Assembly (NCBI GenBank): GCA_039024915.1
Contig: JBCCPK010000004.1
Span: 124,001-188,000 of the forward strand
DNA: 64,000 bases
Direction of reading: 5' to 3'
Source of the DNA: Pseudomonadota bacterium
GTDB lineage: Bacteria; Pseudomonadota; Alphaproteobacteria; Rhizobiales; MH13
Shown: positions 17,725-26,786 of the stretch, piece by piece
Position numbering within the stretch: the first letter of the stretch is position 1
Layout of the letters: every line of letters begins with the position of its first letter
Made by a program: the position numbers and the translations under genes
Notes under the pieces: model-generated
Told to the model about the DNA's origin: nothing
What the model saw: only the letters and a program-made list of their open reading frames with translations
Databases searched by the model: none

Positions 17725-18471
17725 TCACGCACTCAGAATTGTCTGTGTCTGCCCCTTCAGCCTCACGCAGCTGAGCCTCCCCGTGATGTAAGCGCCGGTG
17801 TCCACGTTGATGCGATTGGGCAGGATTTCAGGCTCTTCCACTGGCGTATGCCCGTGCACCACACAGGCGCCGTGCCATTTCGGCGATGACAGGAACTCAT
17901 CCCGGATCCCCATCAGATCGTCCGGTTCCTGCTTATCGAACGGCACGCCGGGCCGGACCCCGGCGTGACAGAAAAAGTAGTCATCCTGGCGATGGTGAAG
18001 GGGCAGGCTATCAAGAAAGCTTCGATGCCGCTGGGGAACAGCTTCAAGCCAACGTCGATGCAGGGGCCCAAAGCTTTGCGGTGAGAGCGGCAGCTTAATC
18101 TCGACCCCATAGGATCGCATCGTTTCCAGACCGCCAAACTGGCACCAAAGACCAGCTGCGCTTTCGTCGTGAAGTGCACCGTGCATGAATTGCTCATGAT
18201 TGCCGCGCAGCAAGATCGCCCCGTGAAGCTCGCGCCGAGAAATAAGCCGGTCGATCACCTGACTGCTTTGCATACCGCGATCGACGTAGTCGCCTAAAAA
18301 GACTTCCTGAACCGTATATCCGGTGTGTTTTGTGCGATCGCTATCGATCCGCGCAAGGATTGTATCGAGGCAATCCAAACGGCCATGCACGTCGCCCACT
18401 GCGTAGATGACATGACCTTCCGATAGCGACACTTGAGTTTTTTTTTGGCCGAACGGCCAGAAATTTATCAT
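17725..18471 (-). CDS. Calcineurin-like metallophosphoesterase (Ser/Thr protein phosphatase family)
   Basis: A 248-aa two-metal phosphatase of the PPP/bacterial PrpA-like kind. All signature blocks are present in order: GDVHGR, GDYVDRG, RGNHEQF, CHAG and HGHT. The first carries the DxH metal ligands, the third the catalytic His. The frame is open to 18945, but ATG at 18471 begins MINFWPFG, after which family similarity starts; the ribosome-binding site is not clear. The divergent BTLCP gene starts 148 nt away. Substrate is unknown; family members act on phosphoproteins or diadenosine tetraphosphate. Confidence 0.85.
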   Translation of the reverse strand: MINFWPFGQKKTQVSLSEGHVIYAVGDVHGRLDCLDTILARIDSDRTKHTGYTVQEVFLGDYVDRGMQSSQVIDRLISRRELHGAILLRGNHEQFMHGALHDESAAGLWCQFGGLETMRSYGVEIKLPLSPQSFGPLHRRWLEAVPQRHRSFLDSLPLHHRQDDYFFCHAGVRPGVPFDKQEPDDLMGIRDEFLSSPKWHGACVVHGHTPVEEPEILPNRINVDTGAYITGRLSCVRLKGQTQTILSA

Positions 18472-18618
18472 ATTTTTCAGTGCTATGGGCGGATAGGCGC
18501 AGCTTTCGACAAGTTCGTTTAAAATTGCGCTGATTGCTGCAAATGAACCCAAACCGCCGCCGCGTACAACCCCACCCATCGAGTTCGTCAACCCGAGTGG
18601 ATATGGGGAGTTGGAGTG

Positions 18619-19218
18619 ATGTTGACGCGTGTACTGATGACCTGCGCGGCAGGTTTGATGATGATGGGAGCGGCGACGACGGTATCGCAAGCGCGAGTTG
18701 TTCTGCCGCAGGCGGTGCCAATGCCGCCAGCAAGTTCGGAAATGCGGCTCGGCCGCAATACCTTGGCACCTTTCGCCCATGTGCGGTTTTGCCAGGTCAA
18801 TCGGTCTCAATGCGCCGTGCGCGGCGCTGCAGAGCGTGTGGAGTTGACGGCCGATCGCTGGCAGCAGCTTCGGCGGGTCAACGCGTCCGTCAACCGCTCC
18901 ATCAGGCCTCGGCATGACCGCCGGGCCGGTGCCATTGGTGACCATTGGGCGATATCGCCCGCCTATGGTGATTGTGAGGACTACGCTCTAACCAAGCGCG
19001 CCCATCTTTTGCGCATGGGCTGGCCGTCCTACGCTCTTTTGATCGCGACCGCCGATGTGCGGGGTTTCGGGCATCACGCCGTTTTGGTCGTGCGGACCAG
19101 CTCTGGCGATTACGTGCTTGATAATCTCACCGGCCAAATCAAACCGTGGCGCTCGACGGGTTATCGTTGGGATAAGATGCAGTCGCCGACCAACCCACGC
19201 CACTGGCTACAGGTGTAA
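18619..19218 (+). CDS. Transglutaminase-like cysteine peptidase (BTLCP family)
   Basis: A 199-aa exported protein. A signal peptide is seen (MLTRVLMTCAAGLMMMGAATTVSQA). The catalytic Cys is in YGDCEDYALTKR, the His in FGHHAVLVV and the Asp in DNLTG. This BTLCP (DUF920) family is common in Alphaproteobacteria; its characterised relative LapG cleaves a large RTX adhesin when c-di-GMP is low. Here a large RTX protein is encoded 1 kb upstream, though other LapG-system parts (LapD) are not seen nearby. GGGGAG at 18605-18610 supports ATG 18619 over GTG 18616. Confidence 0.85.
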   Translation: MLTRVLMTCAAGLMMMGAATTVSQARVVLPQAVPMPPASSEMRLGRNTLAPFAHVRFCQVNRSQCAVRGAAERVELTADRWQQLRRVNASVNRSIRPRHDRRAGAIGDHWAISPAYGDCEDYALTKRAHLLRMGWPSYALLIATADVRGFGHHAVLVVRTSSGDYVLDNLTGQIKPWRSTGYRWDKMQSPTNPRHWLQV

Positions 19219-19293
19219 AACAGGCTTGCAGAGAGCCCGCACTCTGGCCGGTATGTCGGCTTTTGCTACAACTAGTCGCCTAAACGAAACATT

Positions 19294-19323
19294 CGCCGTG
19301 CGCTTGCAACGCACGGCGTTTTT
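19294..19323 (+). terminator. Rho-independent terminator after the BTLCP gene
   Basis: A perfect 9-bp stem, CGCCGTGCG with CGCACGGCG, a 7-nt loop and TTTTT at 19319-19323. It separates the BTLCP gene from the ligase/export genes. Confidence 0.9.
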
Positions 19324-19463
19324 CTTGTTAGCTACTACCGAGTACGCCGCGACCAGACGGAATGTATCGCGGCTACTCACGGTGGACGTTTGGTGCGTTT
19401 TTCAAGCGGGTTGGCACGGGCGTGTTCACTGCATCTGTCATTGTCGGGCTTTGACCATAAGCG

Positions 19464-20867
19464 GTGTCATACGCATCCCTGTCCCTCGCGTACCTTGCAA
19501 CGCTGCGCTGGCTTTTCGTGGCTGCAGTGGCGCTAGCGGTCATCCCGAACGGATCGGTTGATCCGACTTTCTTTTACGCAAACTGCGTGACGTTTGGTCT
19601 TCTGCTTGCCCTGTGCGCCTTTATCCGGGTTGATAACCGACGGCTGAAAGGATTGGTCGGGCTGGGTTTTTCGCTGATTTTGATGATCTGCGTCTACGCT
19701 GGCATCCAGTCGATGTCGCTAACCGATCATCCTTTCGCCAATCCTGCGTGGTCGGACGTTGCCGCACTCGGTCTCACGGATCGCGGGGCAATTTCGGTTG
19801 CACCAGGCGAGACGATCGCCGCTTTGCCATCGCTGGTCGTGCCGCTTTTGGCGTTGATGCTGGGGCTTATCCTTCACCAGGACGATCACGCCGCCCGAGC
19901 GCTTTGGAACCGCCTGGCGATCATGGGCGGCATTCTCGCTTTGATCGCGTTGGTGCGGCACGAGTTCTTCGCCGATGCGCATCTGTTTGGGACCCGCCCC
20001 CGGTGGGACGGCGCGCTGTCAGGGCACTTTTTTAACCGAAACCTCACCGCAGCCTTCTTTGCGCTCGCCAGTTTTGCGACCCTGGGCATGGTGCTCATGC
20101 ACGTCGCGCAGATGCGCTGGTCATCGATCGTTCAGCGCCTTGCAGGGCTTCAGTTCTTCGGTGAGCGCAAATACATCTACGCAGCCGCCGGTGGTGTCTT
20201 TTTCTTGGCGAGCCTGATCGCTTTGTTTTTAACCCAGTCGCGCGCGGGAACCCTCCTCACGATGGGCATCCTTGCCCTTTGCATACTGGTCATTGCCATC
20301 AGTCACCCAAGGTCACAATCGAAGCAGGGTACGTCGTTAAGGGTCGCCGGTCCCTCAAAACGCTGGCTGCTTGTGGCCGCGATCACGGCCGCCTGTGTTG
20401 TTGTCTTTTTCACCTTTGGCGGCCGTACAATTGTGCGCATGGATCAGGCGGGCTTCGATATTCAGCGGCTGTGCGCTGCGCGGGGCACCTGGGCAGCGAT
20501 CAGGGATTTCCCGGTTTTCGGCACCGGTTTTGCAACGTTCAAAGATGTTTTCCCAATTTACAGACCGGCGGACTGTAGCCCGGTCGGGGTCTGGTCGCAG
20601 GCGCACAATTCATGGCTTGAAGGTTACCTTGGCTTTGGCCTTCCGTTCGCCGTGTTCATTGCCCTGGGCTCATGGGCGTTTGTGCGGACCGTTGTTTACG
20701 GGTTTCGCGTTCGACGTCGGCTGCGCTCAATTCCTGTCCTGACCGTCGGGTGCATGACCTATATCGCGCTGCATTCTATGGTTGATTTCCCAATCCAGAT
20801 TACCGGAATCGCCGTCTACTTCTCGGCGATGGTTGCCGCAGGGTTTGCAATATCGCTTGCGCGTTAA
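19464..20867 (+). CDS. O-antigen ligase/polymerase-family membrane protein (WaaL/Wzy type)
   Basis: A 467-aa protein with about 11-12 hydrophobic segments. The family block is recognisable: FFNRNLTAAFFALASFATLG, then LTQSRAGTLLTMGILAL, and in the large loop FGTGFATFKDVFP and WSQAHNSWLEGYLGFG, with the Arg and His residues typical of the Wzy_C/O-antigen ligase fold. It acts in the inner membrane on undecaprenyl-linked glycans, as polymerase or ligase. GTG at 19464 is the start by reading frame; the Shine-Dalgarno is weak. It lies upstream of the Wza/Wzc-type export genes and probably serves that pathway. Confidence 0.8.
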   Translation: MSYASLSLAYLATLRWLFVAAVALAVIPNGSVDPTFFYANCVTFGLLLALCAFIRVDNRRLKGLVGLGFSLILMICVYAGIQSMSLTDHPFANPAWSDVAALGLTDRGAISVAPGETIAALPSLVVPLLALMLGLILHQDDHAARALWNRLAIMGGILALIALVRHEFFADAHLFGTRPRWDGALSGHFFNRNLTAAFFALASFATLGMVLMHVAQMRWSSIVQRLAGLQFFGERKYIYAAAGGVFFLASLIALFLTQSRAGTLLTMGILALCILVIAISHPRSQSKQGTSLRVAGPSKRWLLVAAITAACVVVFFTFGGRTIVRMDQAGFDIQRLCAARGTWAAIRDFPVFGTGFATFKDVFPIYRPADCSPVGVWSQAHNSWLEGYLGFGLPFAVFIALGSWAFVRTVVYGFRVRRRLRSIPVLTVGCMTYIALHSMVDFPIQITGIAVYFSAMVAAGFAISLAR

Positions 20868-20883
20868 CCAAGATGCCGTACAG

Positions 20884-20899
20884 TTAATCACAAATTAAC
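20884..20899 (+). promoter_or_regulatory. CtrA-type binding site upstream of the export operon
   Basis: TTAA-TCACAAA-TTAAC matches the alphaproteobacterial CtrA consensus TTAA-N7-TTAAC exactly, about 170 nt upstream of the Wza-like gene. The match is read directly; that CtrA binds is inference. Confidence 0.6.
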
Positions 20900-20923
20900 C
20901 ATAACGTTGCCTTAATTTTGTTG

Positions 20924-20950
20924 CGCGAAGGGCACAGTTGCCCTTACGCG
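20924..20950. promoter_or_regulatory. Dyad between ligase and export genes
   Basis: A hairpin with arms CGCGAAGGGCA and TGCCCTTACGCG (one bulged A) around a 4-nt loop. No T-run follows, so it is either a weak terminator of the ligase gene or an operator. A TATAAA hexamer at 20998-21003 lies between it and the next gene. Confidence 0.5.
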
Positions 20951-21070
20951 TTCGGAATTGCTCATTGCTTCCTTGCTATTTCCGCAGTGCACCCGGCTAT
21001 AAAGAAAAGCGGCGAACTATCTGCCGGTCGGGCGCGTTGGAGCGAGTCGGCCCCTAACTAGAGGGTTACC

Positions 21071-22300
21071 ATGCTGCGAGACCTTTGGACGCGTTTTGGG
21101 CGCTTAAGCGCGGTTATACTGTGTGGTGCCGCGCTGGCGGGTTGCGAAACGCTGCCGCGTTCCGGTCCCGACGATGGGCTCATTCTTTCCGCCGCCACCG
21201 CTTCGGTCGTTGACGAAACCGGCGAGGCGCCGACGATTGACTACGCCTTTGTCGATCTCACGAGCGCAATGACGCCGTTTCTTTCCGTTGAACAACCCGG
21301 CGCTGGTTTCAGTACCTTTGGTGGTGGGCGCGGACCATCTCCGGAGATTTTGATCGGTGTTGGCGACGTAATCCAAATTACGATTTTTGAGTCCCAGGGC
21401 GGCGGACTGTTCGTGCCGGACGACGAGGGTAGTGCCCGTACCGGTAACTTCGTTACGCTTCCAGAGCAGCGCGTTGATCGGCGCGGGTTCGTTACAGTCC
21501 CTTATGCGGGCCAGGTGCGGGCTTTAGGACGCGCGTTACCCGATATCGAAGCCGACATTGTTTCGCGCATTATCGATCTGGCCATCGAGCCGCAGGTCAC
21601 GATTTCCCTGGTGCAGCGAAATTCAAGCAACGTCACCGTTTCGGGCGATGTGAACGCACCGCTTCGGTTTGAGTTGCTGGAATCCGGTGAGCGCATATTG
21701 GACGCTCTGGCAAGAGCGGGCGGTCTGTCCTCCGAAGACCATGATTCGTTTGTAACGTTGGCTCGTCAGGGTCGAGCGGCGACGATTTATTATCCAACCC
21801 TGCTCGCCAGTCCGAACGAGAACATCTTCGTTGCGCCAGGTGATGTGATCACCGTGACGGAGGAGCAGCGCCGCTTCATGTCCTTTGGCGCAACTGGATT
21901 AACTGGCGAGTATTTGTTCGACCGGGCAAATCTTGAGTTGACAGAAGCTCTTGCGAAAGCGGGTGGATTGCTGGACACGCGCGCCGACCCCGCTCAGGTG
22001 CTGATCTATCGCCACGAAACGCGCCACAATCTTGAGCGTATGGGTGTCGATGTAAGTGAATTTGACCCCTCAGTGAGCCAGATCCACACGATATTCCGGG
22101 TCAATTTCCGCAAACCGGATGCGTACTTCATCGCTGGGCATTTCGAAATGCGTGATGGTGACGTCATCTATGTTTCCAACGCCGACTCGGTGGAACTGTT
22201 CAAGTTCCTTGATCTCATCACCGGCATCACAGGCGCCGCCGCTGAGATCACCAGCGATATCGATGGAACGATCAACAATGTGGACGCTATCTTCGACTAG
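21071..22300 (+). CDS. Polysaccharide export outer-membrane lipoprotein (Wza/OPX family)
   Basis: A 409-aa lipoprotein: lipobox LAGC with Cys25 after a short basic/hydrophobic leader. The Poly_export domain starts at SPEILIGVGDVIQITIFE, followed by RGFVTVPYAGQVRALGR; then two SLBB domains, one with NVTVSGDVNAPLRFELLESGERILDALARAGG, the other GATGLTGEYLFDRANLELTEALAKAGG. It forms the outer-membrane channel that works with the Wzc-type protein at 23714-26188. A GAGGG site precedes the ATG. The unusual N-terminal ~70 residues before Poly_export are unassigned. Confidence 0.9.
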   Translation: MLRDLWTRFGRLSAVILCGAALAGCETLPRSGPDDGLILSAATASVVDETGEAPTIDYAFVDLTSAMTPFLSVEQPGAGFSTFGGGRGPSPEILIGVGDVIQITIFESQGGGLFVPDDEGSARTGNFVTLPEQRVDRRGFVTVPYAGQVRALGRALPDIEADIVSRIIDLAIEPQVTISLVQRNSSNVTVSGDVNAPLRFELLESGERILDALARAGGLSSEDHDSFVTLARQGRAATIYYPTLLASPNENIFVAPGDVITVTEEQRRFMSFGATGLTGEYLFDRANLELTEALAKAGGLLDTRADPAQVLIYRHETRHNLERMGVDVSEFDPSVSQIHTIFRVNFRKPDAYFIAGHFEMRDGDVIYVSNADSVELFKFLDLITGITGAAAEITSDIDGTINNVDAIFD

Positions 22301-22303
22301 ATA

Positions 22304-22915
22304 TTGCGCAAGCGGGTTGTGCCCGTGATGCAGTTCCGGATTGGCTCAACAGGACGGCTGGCGAGAATATCGCCAGCCGTCTTCGCGTGCGGACTTGTAT
22401 GGTCCGTGATCGGTCAGCCTGGCGTCGCCTACGCCAATGACTGGCAACTGATCAGTTCGCCGGGTGAGTGCTCCTATGTCTATGAGCGCATCACCGACGA
22501 ACGGACGACCCGATGCACCGCTTCGGCCATCATCATGAATACCGCAACGTCGCAGATCACCCGGTGCACCGCGTCCGTCGAGGGCAATCAGTTTCTCGCA
22601 CCCTCAGTCGAGGAAAACGTTCCCGAGGAGGTAACGTGTTGGACGACGCCGCGCGTCATTAATGGAGAGGGCCCTTACGCCATATCGTCCCTCGACGATG
22701 CTTTCATTGAAGAGAACACGCGGGTGCGGCGGCGTGGTAATTTCGTGTGGTCAAACGCCTTCTGGGTCTACGCTACATCCGGGACCTTCGATATCCGTCT
22801 GTGCGCAGCCAATCGTGCGGTCCAAAATCCGGATCTGGCCCAGCGGTGTTCCCAAAGAATTAACTGGGCCTCCGATCAAGACAGAGCGTCGGAAACCGGT
22901 AATTTAGATCCCTAA
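22304..22915 (+). CDS. Uncharacterised exported Cys-containing protein of the export operon
   Basis: A protein of about 195-203 aa that I do not recognise. A signal peptide ends near AYA-NDWQL. The mature part has eight or so cysteines spread evenly (GECSY, TTRCTAS, ITRCTAS, VTCWTT, IRLCAAN, QRCSQR), suggesting disulfides in the periplasm, and two related stretches around each RCTAS. The start is uncertain: TTG 22304, GTG 22325 or ATG 22328. It sits 3 nt after the Wza-like stop, so it is probably co-expressed and may assist the export channel. Confidence 0.65.
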   Translation: MRKRVVPVMQFRIGSTGRLARISPAVFACGLVWSVIGQPGVAYANDWQLISSPGECSYVYERITDERTTRCTASAIIMNTATSQITRCTASVEGNQFLAPSVEENVPEEVTCWTTPRVINGEGPYAISSLDDAFIEENTRVRRRGNFVWSNAFWVYATSGTFDIRLCAANRAVQNPDLAQRCSQRINWASDQDRASETGNLDP

Positions 22916-23010
22916 CCTTATGAAGTGTCATCATTTGTTGCCTTGCACGTAAGCGGTAATGAGCTTAATGTTGTGAGGTGTGTGAGACGAAAAATGCTTG
23001 GAGCTTGATC

Positions 23011-23682
23011 ATGTCCGGTGCGCTGACCCCTAAGTTGCGCCTTCCAGTTGTTGCTTTTGCGGCTGCCGCAGTGTGTCTCACCGGATATGCCGCGCCCGTA
23101 TTGGCGCAGGATGCCGGCTCTGACGACGCGCCGTCGCGCAGCTGTCTCGCCGACGGCGCTGGAGCGTCGCAGGCGGCAATCGATGCATTCTTTGGAAATC
23201 CGGCCAGCCTGCTTCAGGAAAATCCACTGGGCGGACTTTCGTTGTCAAATGATGTCCGGTCGCTCGCGACAACAAATGTCGACACGGTGCCGGTTATCCT
23301 GGCGCTGGAAGCGACCGCCACCTTGCGCCAGGCTCGCGCTATTGGTGCCGGCCTGGCTCGCGCAGCGACCTTGTGCGTGGCGACCAATCCAGACTTGGCT
23401 GCCGAAATCCAACTTGCCGTTGCCGCAAGCGACAATGAGGCACTGGTAACAGCGTTTCTCACTGGCGCTGGCGATGAGGACACGGCTGCGGTGCCGGGTG
23501 GTCTTGGCGACACCACAGGTGGTGGTGGCCCAGCGGCTGCGGGTATCACATCGAACCCCGGTGGCGGTGCGGCGCCGGTTACGCCTGCATCAGCTACAAA
23601 CGCAGGAGCCGGTCCCGGCGCATTTGGTGGCGGAAACGCCGGCGATGATAACGACACAGTCGTCCAAAACAGCCCGACCTGA
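23011..23682 (+). CDS. Uncharacterised secreted protein with Gly/Ala-rich tail
   Basis: A 223-aa protein with a clear signal peptide (LPVVAFAAAAVCLTGYAAPVLAQ). The mature part has an alpha-helical, Ala-rich half with two Cys residues (SRSCLADG and TLCVATN), then from about residue 155 a low-complexity Gly/Ala/Pro tail. GGAG at 23000-23003 supports ATG 23011 over the upstream GTG 22978. It lies between the Wza- and Wzc-like genes. I do not recognise the family; an envelope role linked to polysaccharide export is inferred only from position. Confidence 0.65.
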   Translation: MSGALTPKLRLPVVAFAAAAVCLTGYAAPVLAQDAGSDDAPSRSCLADGAGASQAAIDAFFGNPASLLQENPLGGLSLSNDVRSLATTNVDTVPVILALEATATLRQARAIGAGLARAATLCVATNPDLAAEIQLAVAASDNEALVTAFLTGAGDEDTAAVPGGLGDTTGGGGPAAAGITSNPGGGAAPVTPASATNAGAGPGAFGGGNAGDDNDTVVQNSPT

Positions 23683-23713
23683 CGTCGGACGGGGTTATTG
23701 GTAGTAGCGTATT

Positions 23714-26188
23714 ATGCTTCAACGCTCGGATGTGCGCCGTAATCCCGCTGGCGATGCATACTGGCAGGACGGGCCTCCCGCGCTTGATCTTGAGCGCTAT
23801 ATTGGCATCATCCGGCGCCGTTGGAAGTTGGTTGCCTTCGCCTCGCTCATCAGTCTGCTGTTTGGATACGCGTATCTGGTGACCGCCGTACCGATTTATT
23901 CGGCCAGCACCCGTTTGCTTATCGATACGCCGGAAACGCAAACCTCCCAGGAGGTGTCGGGGGTATCTGAAGGTTTCTTTGAAAGCGGAGAGATTGACAG
24001 TCAGGTCGAGCTGATCCGTTCGGAAGCTATTTCCGCCCAAGTGGTGGACAGCCTTGATCTTCTCAACAACCGGTTCTTCTGGTCACGCCAGCGGTCACCC
24101 GGCGAGGTGGTTGTCGGTTGGTTGCGCTCCGGATCGGGCTTTGTTGCGACTCAGGTTGAAAATGGATTGGATGCGACGTTTTCGCTTTTTGGTGGCTCCG
24201 CCGATGAGGGAGGTACCGACCAACTGTCGTCGCTGCTTGCCACTGCATCGGACAATGAGCGTCGCCGTGAAGAGGCTATCAAGACGCTAGCCGACGGTTT
24301 GAGTGTTGCACGGGTCGACCGGACCTACGTGGTCGCTATTGCTTATCGATCGCCTTATCCAAACCTGGCAGCCGAGATCGCCAATGGATTTGCGAACGCC
24401 TACATCGATGATCAGCTTGAATCGAAGTACAACGCTACCCGCCGTGCAAGCGAATGGCTTCTAACACGAACCGAGGAGCTTCGAACGCAAGCCGCTAGCG
24501 CGGAGCAGGCGGTAGAAGCGTTCCGTCAGGCAAACGGTTTGGTGGCCGCCAGCGGTTCGTTGATTTCGGAACAGCAATTGGCCGAGATCAACGGCCGGCT
24601 GATTGCAGCGCGTGCCGACGTTGCTTTGCAGCGTGCACGCTTTGAACGCTTATCAGAGATTGTCGACAGCAATGACGCTGGAGCGGCCGTTGCGGAAACG
24701 CTTAGTCAAACGATCACATCGGATTTGCGGGCGCGTTATCTCGAAGCAAGTAAGCGTTTTGCGGAAATCAGTGCGCTTCTGGGAGCTAACCACGCCCAAG
24801 CAGTTCGCCAACGCAACGAGATGTTCCAGTTGCAGCGGCTGATGTTTGAGGAGCTCAAGCGTGTCACCGAAGTGGCGGGCAATGAGCTCCAGGTTGCGCT
24901 GAACCAGGTTTCGGTTCTTGAGGACGAACTTGAGACATTGGTCGGTACGTCCAACCAGGCCAACGAAACACAGATCCAGTTGGGAGAGTTGGAGCGCAAC
25001 GCAACATCGTTGCGTGCGCTGTACACGTCCTTTTTGGAGCGCTACCAGGAGTCGCTGCAAACGCAATCATTTCCGATCTCCGATGCACGTATCATAACCC
25101 CGGCTGAAGCGCCCAGCTTCCCCAGTTCACCAAACCGCATCATCACGCTGACGATGGCGCTTTTTCTCGGCGCAGCCGCTGGGGGAGCGCTGAGCATGCT
25201 CCTGGAGTTGCGTGATCGCGTGTTCCGTAGTGGGGAGCAAATTCGAACGGGCCTTGGCCTTGAATTCATTGGGATACTTCCGGTCGTGTCGGCAAATCGA
25301 GCCACGCGATCGAGCGTTAAGCGCGCGCGTGCCGGAAAAGGCAAGCCTGCGGGCTGGGCGCGTAAATTACCGCTACCGGGCGCAACTGTTGAGCCGCTTG
25401 ACGACCGTGATCCGCTGACGGCAGCCGGTGAGGTTGATGAGCTCGAGCACGATCCGACGCCGCTTGAAGTGCGCGATATGGTGATGAACTACGCCGCCGC
25501 CAATCCGCTCTCAGGCTTCTCCGAAACGCTGCGATCGGCCAAGGTTGCTGCAGACCTGACGATTTCGGGCGCGTCGGTAAAAACCATTGGGATTGCATCT
25601 GTTTTGCCCAATGAAGGCAAGACGACGGTCTCGAAGAACCTCGCGAGCCTGACAGCGGCACAAGGGGCTAAGGTTCTGTTGATCGACGCTGACCTTCGTA
25701 ACCCGGGCCTGACGCGTTCTGCCGTGGGTCGGACCGTAGAAAATGGACTGGCTGAGGTTATTCTTGATGGAGCAAACTGGCGGCGCGTTATTCGGTCGGA
25801 GGAGGAAACCGGCCTGGCCATTTTGCCGACCAATCCCAATCGCCGCGTGCCCCACACCAGTGATCTGCTGACCTCGCCGGGGATGCGGCGGCTTCTGGCG
25901 GACGTTCAAGCCGAGTATGACTACGTGTTTTTGGATCTGCCGCCGATCGGACCGGTTGTCGACGTGCGGGCCATGGCGCCGCTGCTTGATGGTGTCGTGT
26001 TCGTCGTCGAATGGGGCAAGACTGATCGCAACCTCGTGGAGAATGCGCTGTCGTCTGATGCCCAGCTCTACGACAAGATTATCGGTGTCATTCTGAACAA
26101 GGCCGACAAGGAAAAGCTCAAGCTGTACGAGAATTACCAATCGGGCGGCTACTACTACAACCGGTACAAAAAGTACTACACCAGTTGA
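23714..26188 (+). CDS. Polysaccharide co-polymerase with tyrosine autokinase (Wzc/ExoP type)
   Basis: An 824-aa inner-membrane protein. The N-terminal Wzz domain begins LDLERYIGIIRRRWKLVAFASLI; a long periplasmic coiled coil (residues ~200-440) and a PxxP-like segment (ITPAEAPSFPSSPNRIITL) lead into the second membrane helix. The cytoplasmic BY-kinase has Walker A (SVLPNEGKTTVSKNLA, ~626-641), Walker A' (LLIDADLRNPG, ~654-664), Walker B (YVFLDLPP) and a C-terminal tyrosine cluster YQSGGYYYNRYKKYYTS. Autophosphorylation of that tail normally controls polymer length and export with Wza. Kinase and Wzz are fused, as in Proteobacteria. Confidence 0.92.
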   Translation: MLQRSDVRRNPAGDAYWQDGPPALDLERYIGIIRRRWKLVAFASLISLLFGYAYLVTAVPIYSASTRLLIDTPETQTSQEVSGVSEGFFESGEIDSQVELIRSEAISAQVVDSLDLLNNRFFWSRQRSPGEVVVGWLRSGSGFVATQVENGLDATFSLFGGSADEGGTDQLSSLLATASDNERRREEAIKTLADGLSVARVDRTYVVAIAYRSPYPNLAAEIANGFANAYIDDQLESKYNATRRASEWLLTRTEELRTQAASAEQAVEAFRQANGLVAASGSLISEQQLAEINGRLIAARADVALQRARFERLSEIVDSNDAGAAVAETLSQTITSDLRARYLEASKRFAEISALLGANHAQAVRQRNEMFQLQRLMFEELKRVTEVAGNELQVALNQVSVLEDELETLVGTSNQANETQIQLGELERNATSLRALYTSFLERYQESLQTQSFPISDARIITPAEAPSFPSSPNRIITLTMALFLGAAAGGALSMLLELRDRVFRSGEQIRTGLGLEFIGILPVVSANRATRSSVKRARAGKGKPAGWARKLPLPGATVEPLDDRDPLTAAGEVDELEHDPTPLEVRDMVMNYAAANPLSGFSETLRSAKVAADLTISGASVKTIGIASVLPNEGKTTVSKNLASLTAAQGAKVLLIDADLRNPGLTRSAVGRTVENGLAEVILDGANWRRVIRSEEETGLAILPTNPNRRVPHTSDLLTSPGMRRLLADVQAEYDYVFLDLPPIGPVVDVRAMAPLLDGVVFVVEWGKTDRNLVENALSSDAQLYDKIIGVILNKADKEKLKLYENYQSGGYYYNRYKKYYTS

Positions 26189-26198
26189 GGCGAGGCAG

Positions 26199-26786
26199 AT
26201 GATCCTTCGTGGGATTGTTCTGTGTGGTTTGGCCGGTTTGATTACCGTATTCGGATTGGCCTACTGGGCAAGCGCGCATCGCGCTTCCGATCGCATCGAA
26301 ACAGTTGAACTGTTTCAGCGTTTATCGTCGGGACCGACATTTGGCTTGCGGGAAACCGCCCCGATAACGGCTGACTTCGCGGCGGATATCGCATGTCAGG
26401 TTGATCCCCTTGCGCGCTACATGGCGCTTAGCCTCTCCACAGCGGAGCTCTATGTCGCGGCGTTACCGTTGGGCGACACAAGCGTCGAGTCGGTGGATCA
26501 TGCGGTTACGACTGGGGAGCAGATCGCGCGGTCTTTGCTTGCTTGCAACCCGACCTCCGGCGAAGCTTGGTTCAGGTTGACCATGTTGACGGTTTTTGCA
26601 GAAGGTTGGAGCGCAGACGCGATTGATCTGCTCGCACAGTCGCAAACCTATGCGCCCTTCGAAGACGATCTGGTGAGGCGGCGCGTGCAGACGATCTCGG
26701 TACCGGCGGGACTGCCAAGCGAACTCTCCGGGCGGCTTGAAGGCCTGATCGCGCGCGATCGTGCCGTGGTCGATCCTGCCTCCTAG
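26199..26786 (+). CDS. Uncharacterised membrane-anchored protein following the Wzc gene
   Basis: A 195-aa protein with one N-terminal membrane segment (ILRGIVLCGLAGLITVFGLAYWAS), so anchored with its body in the periplasm. The body is helical, with a TPR-like stretch around LACNPTSGEAWFRLTMLTVFAEGWSADAIDLLAQS and two Cys. It starts 10 nt after the Wzc stop, which implies co-transcription. I do not recognise the family. It resembles, in size and position, small accessory proteins of exopolysaccharide loci. Confidence 0.6.
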   Translation: MILRGIVLCGLAGLITVFGLAYWASAHRASDRIETVELFQRLSSGPTFGLRETAPITADFAADIACQVDPLARYMALSLSTAELYVAALPLGDTSVESVDHAVTTGEQIARSLLACNPTSGEAWFRLTMLTVFAEGWSADAIDLLAQSQTYAPFEDDLVRRRVQTISVPAGLPSELSGRLEGLIARDRAVVDPAS

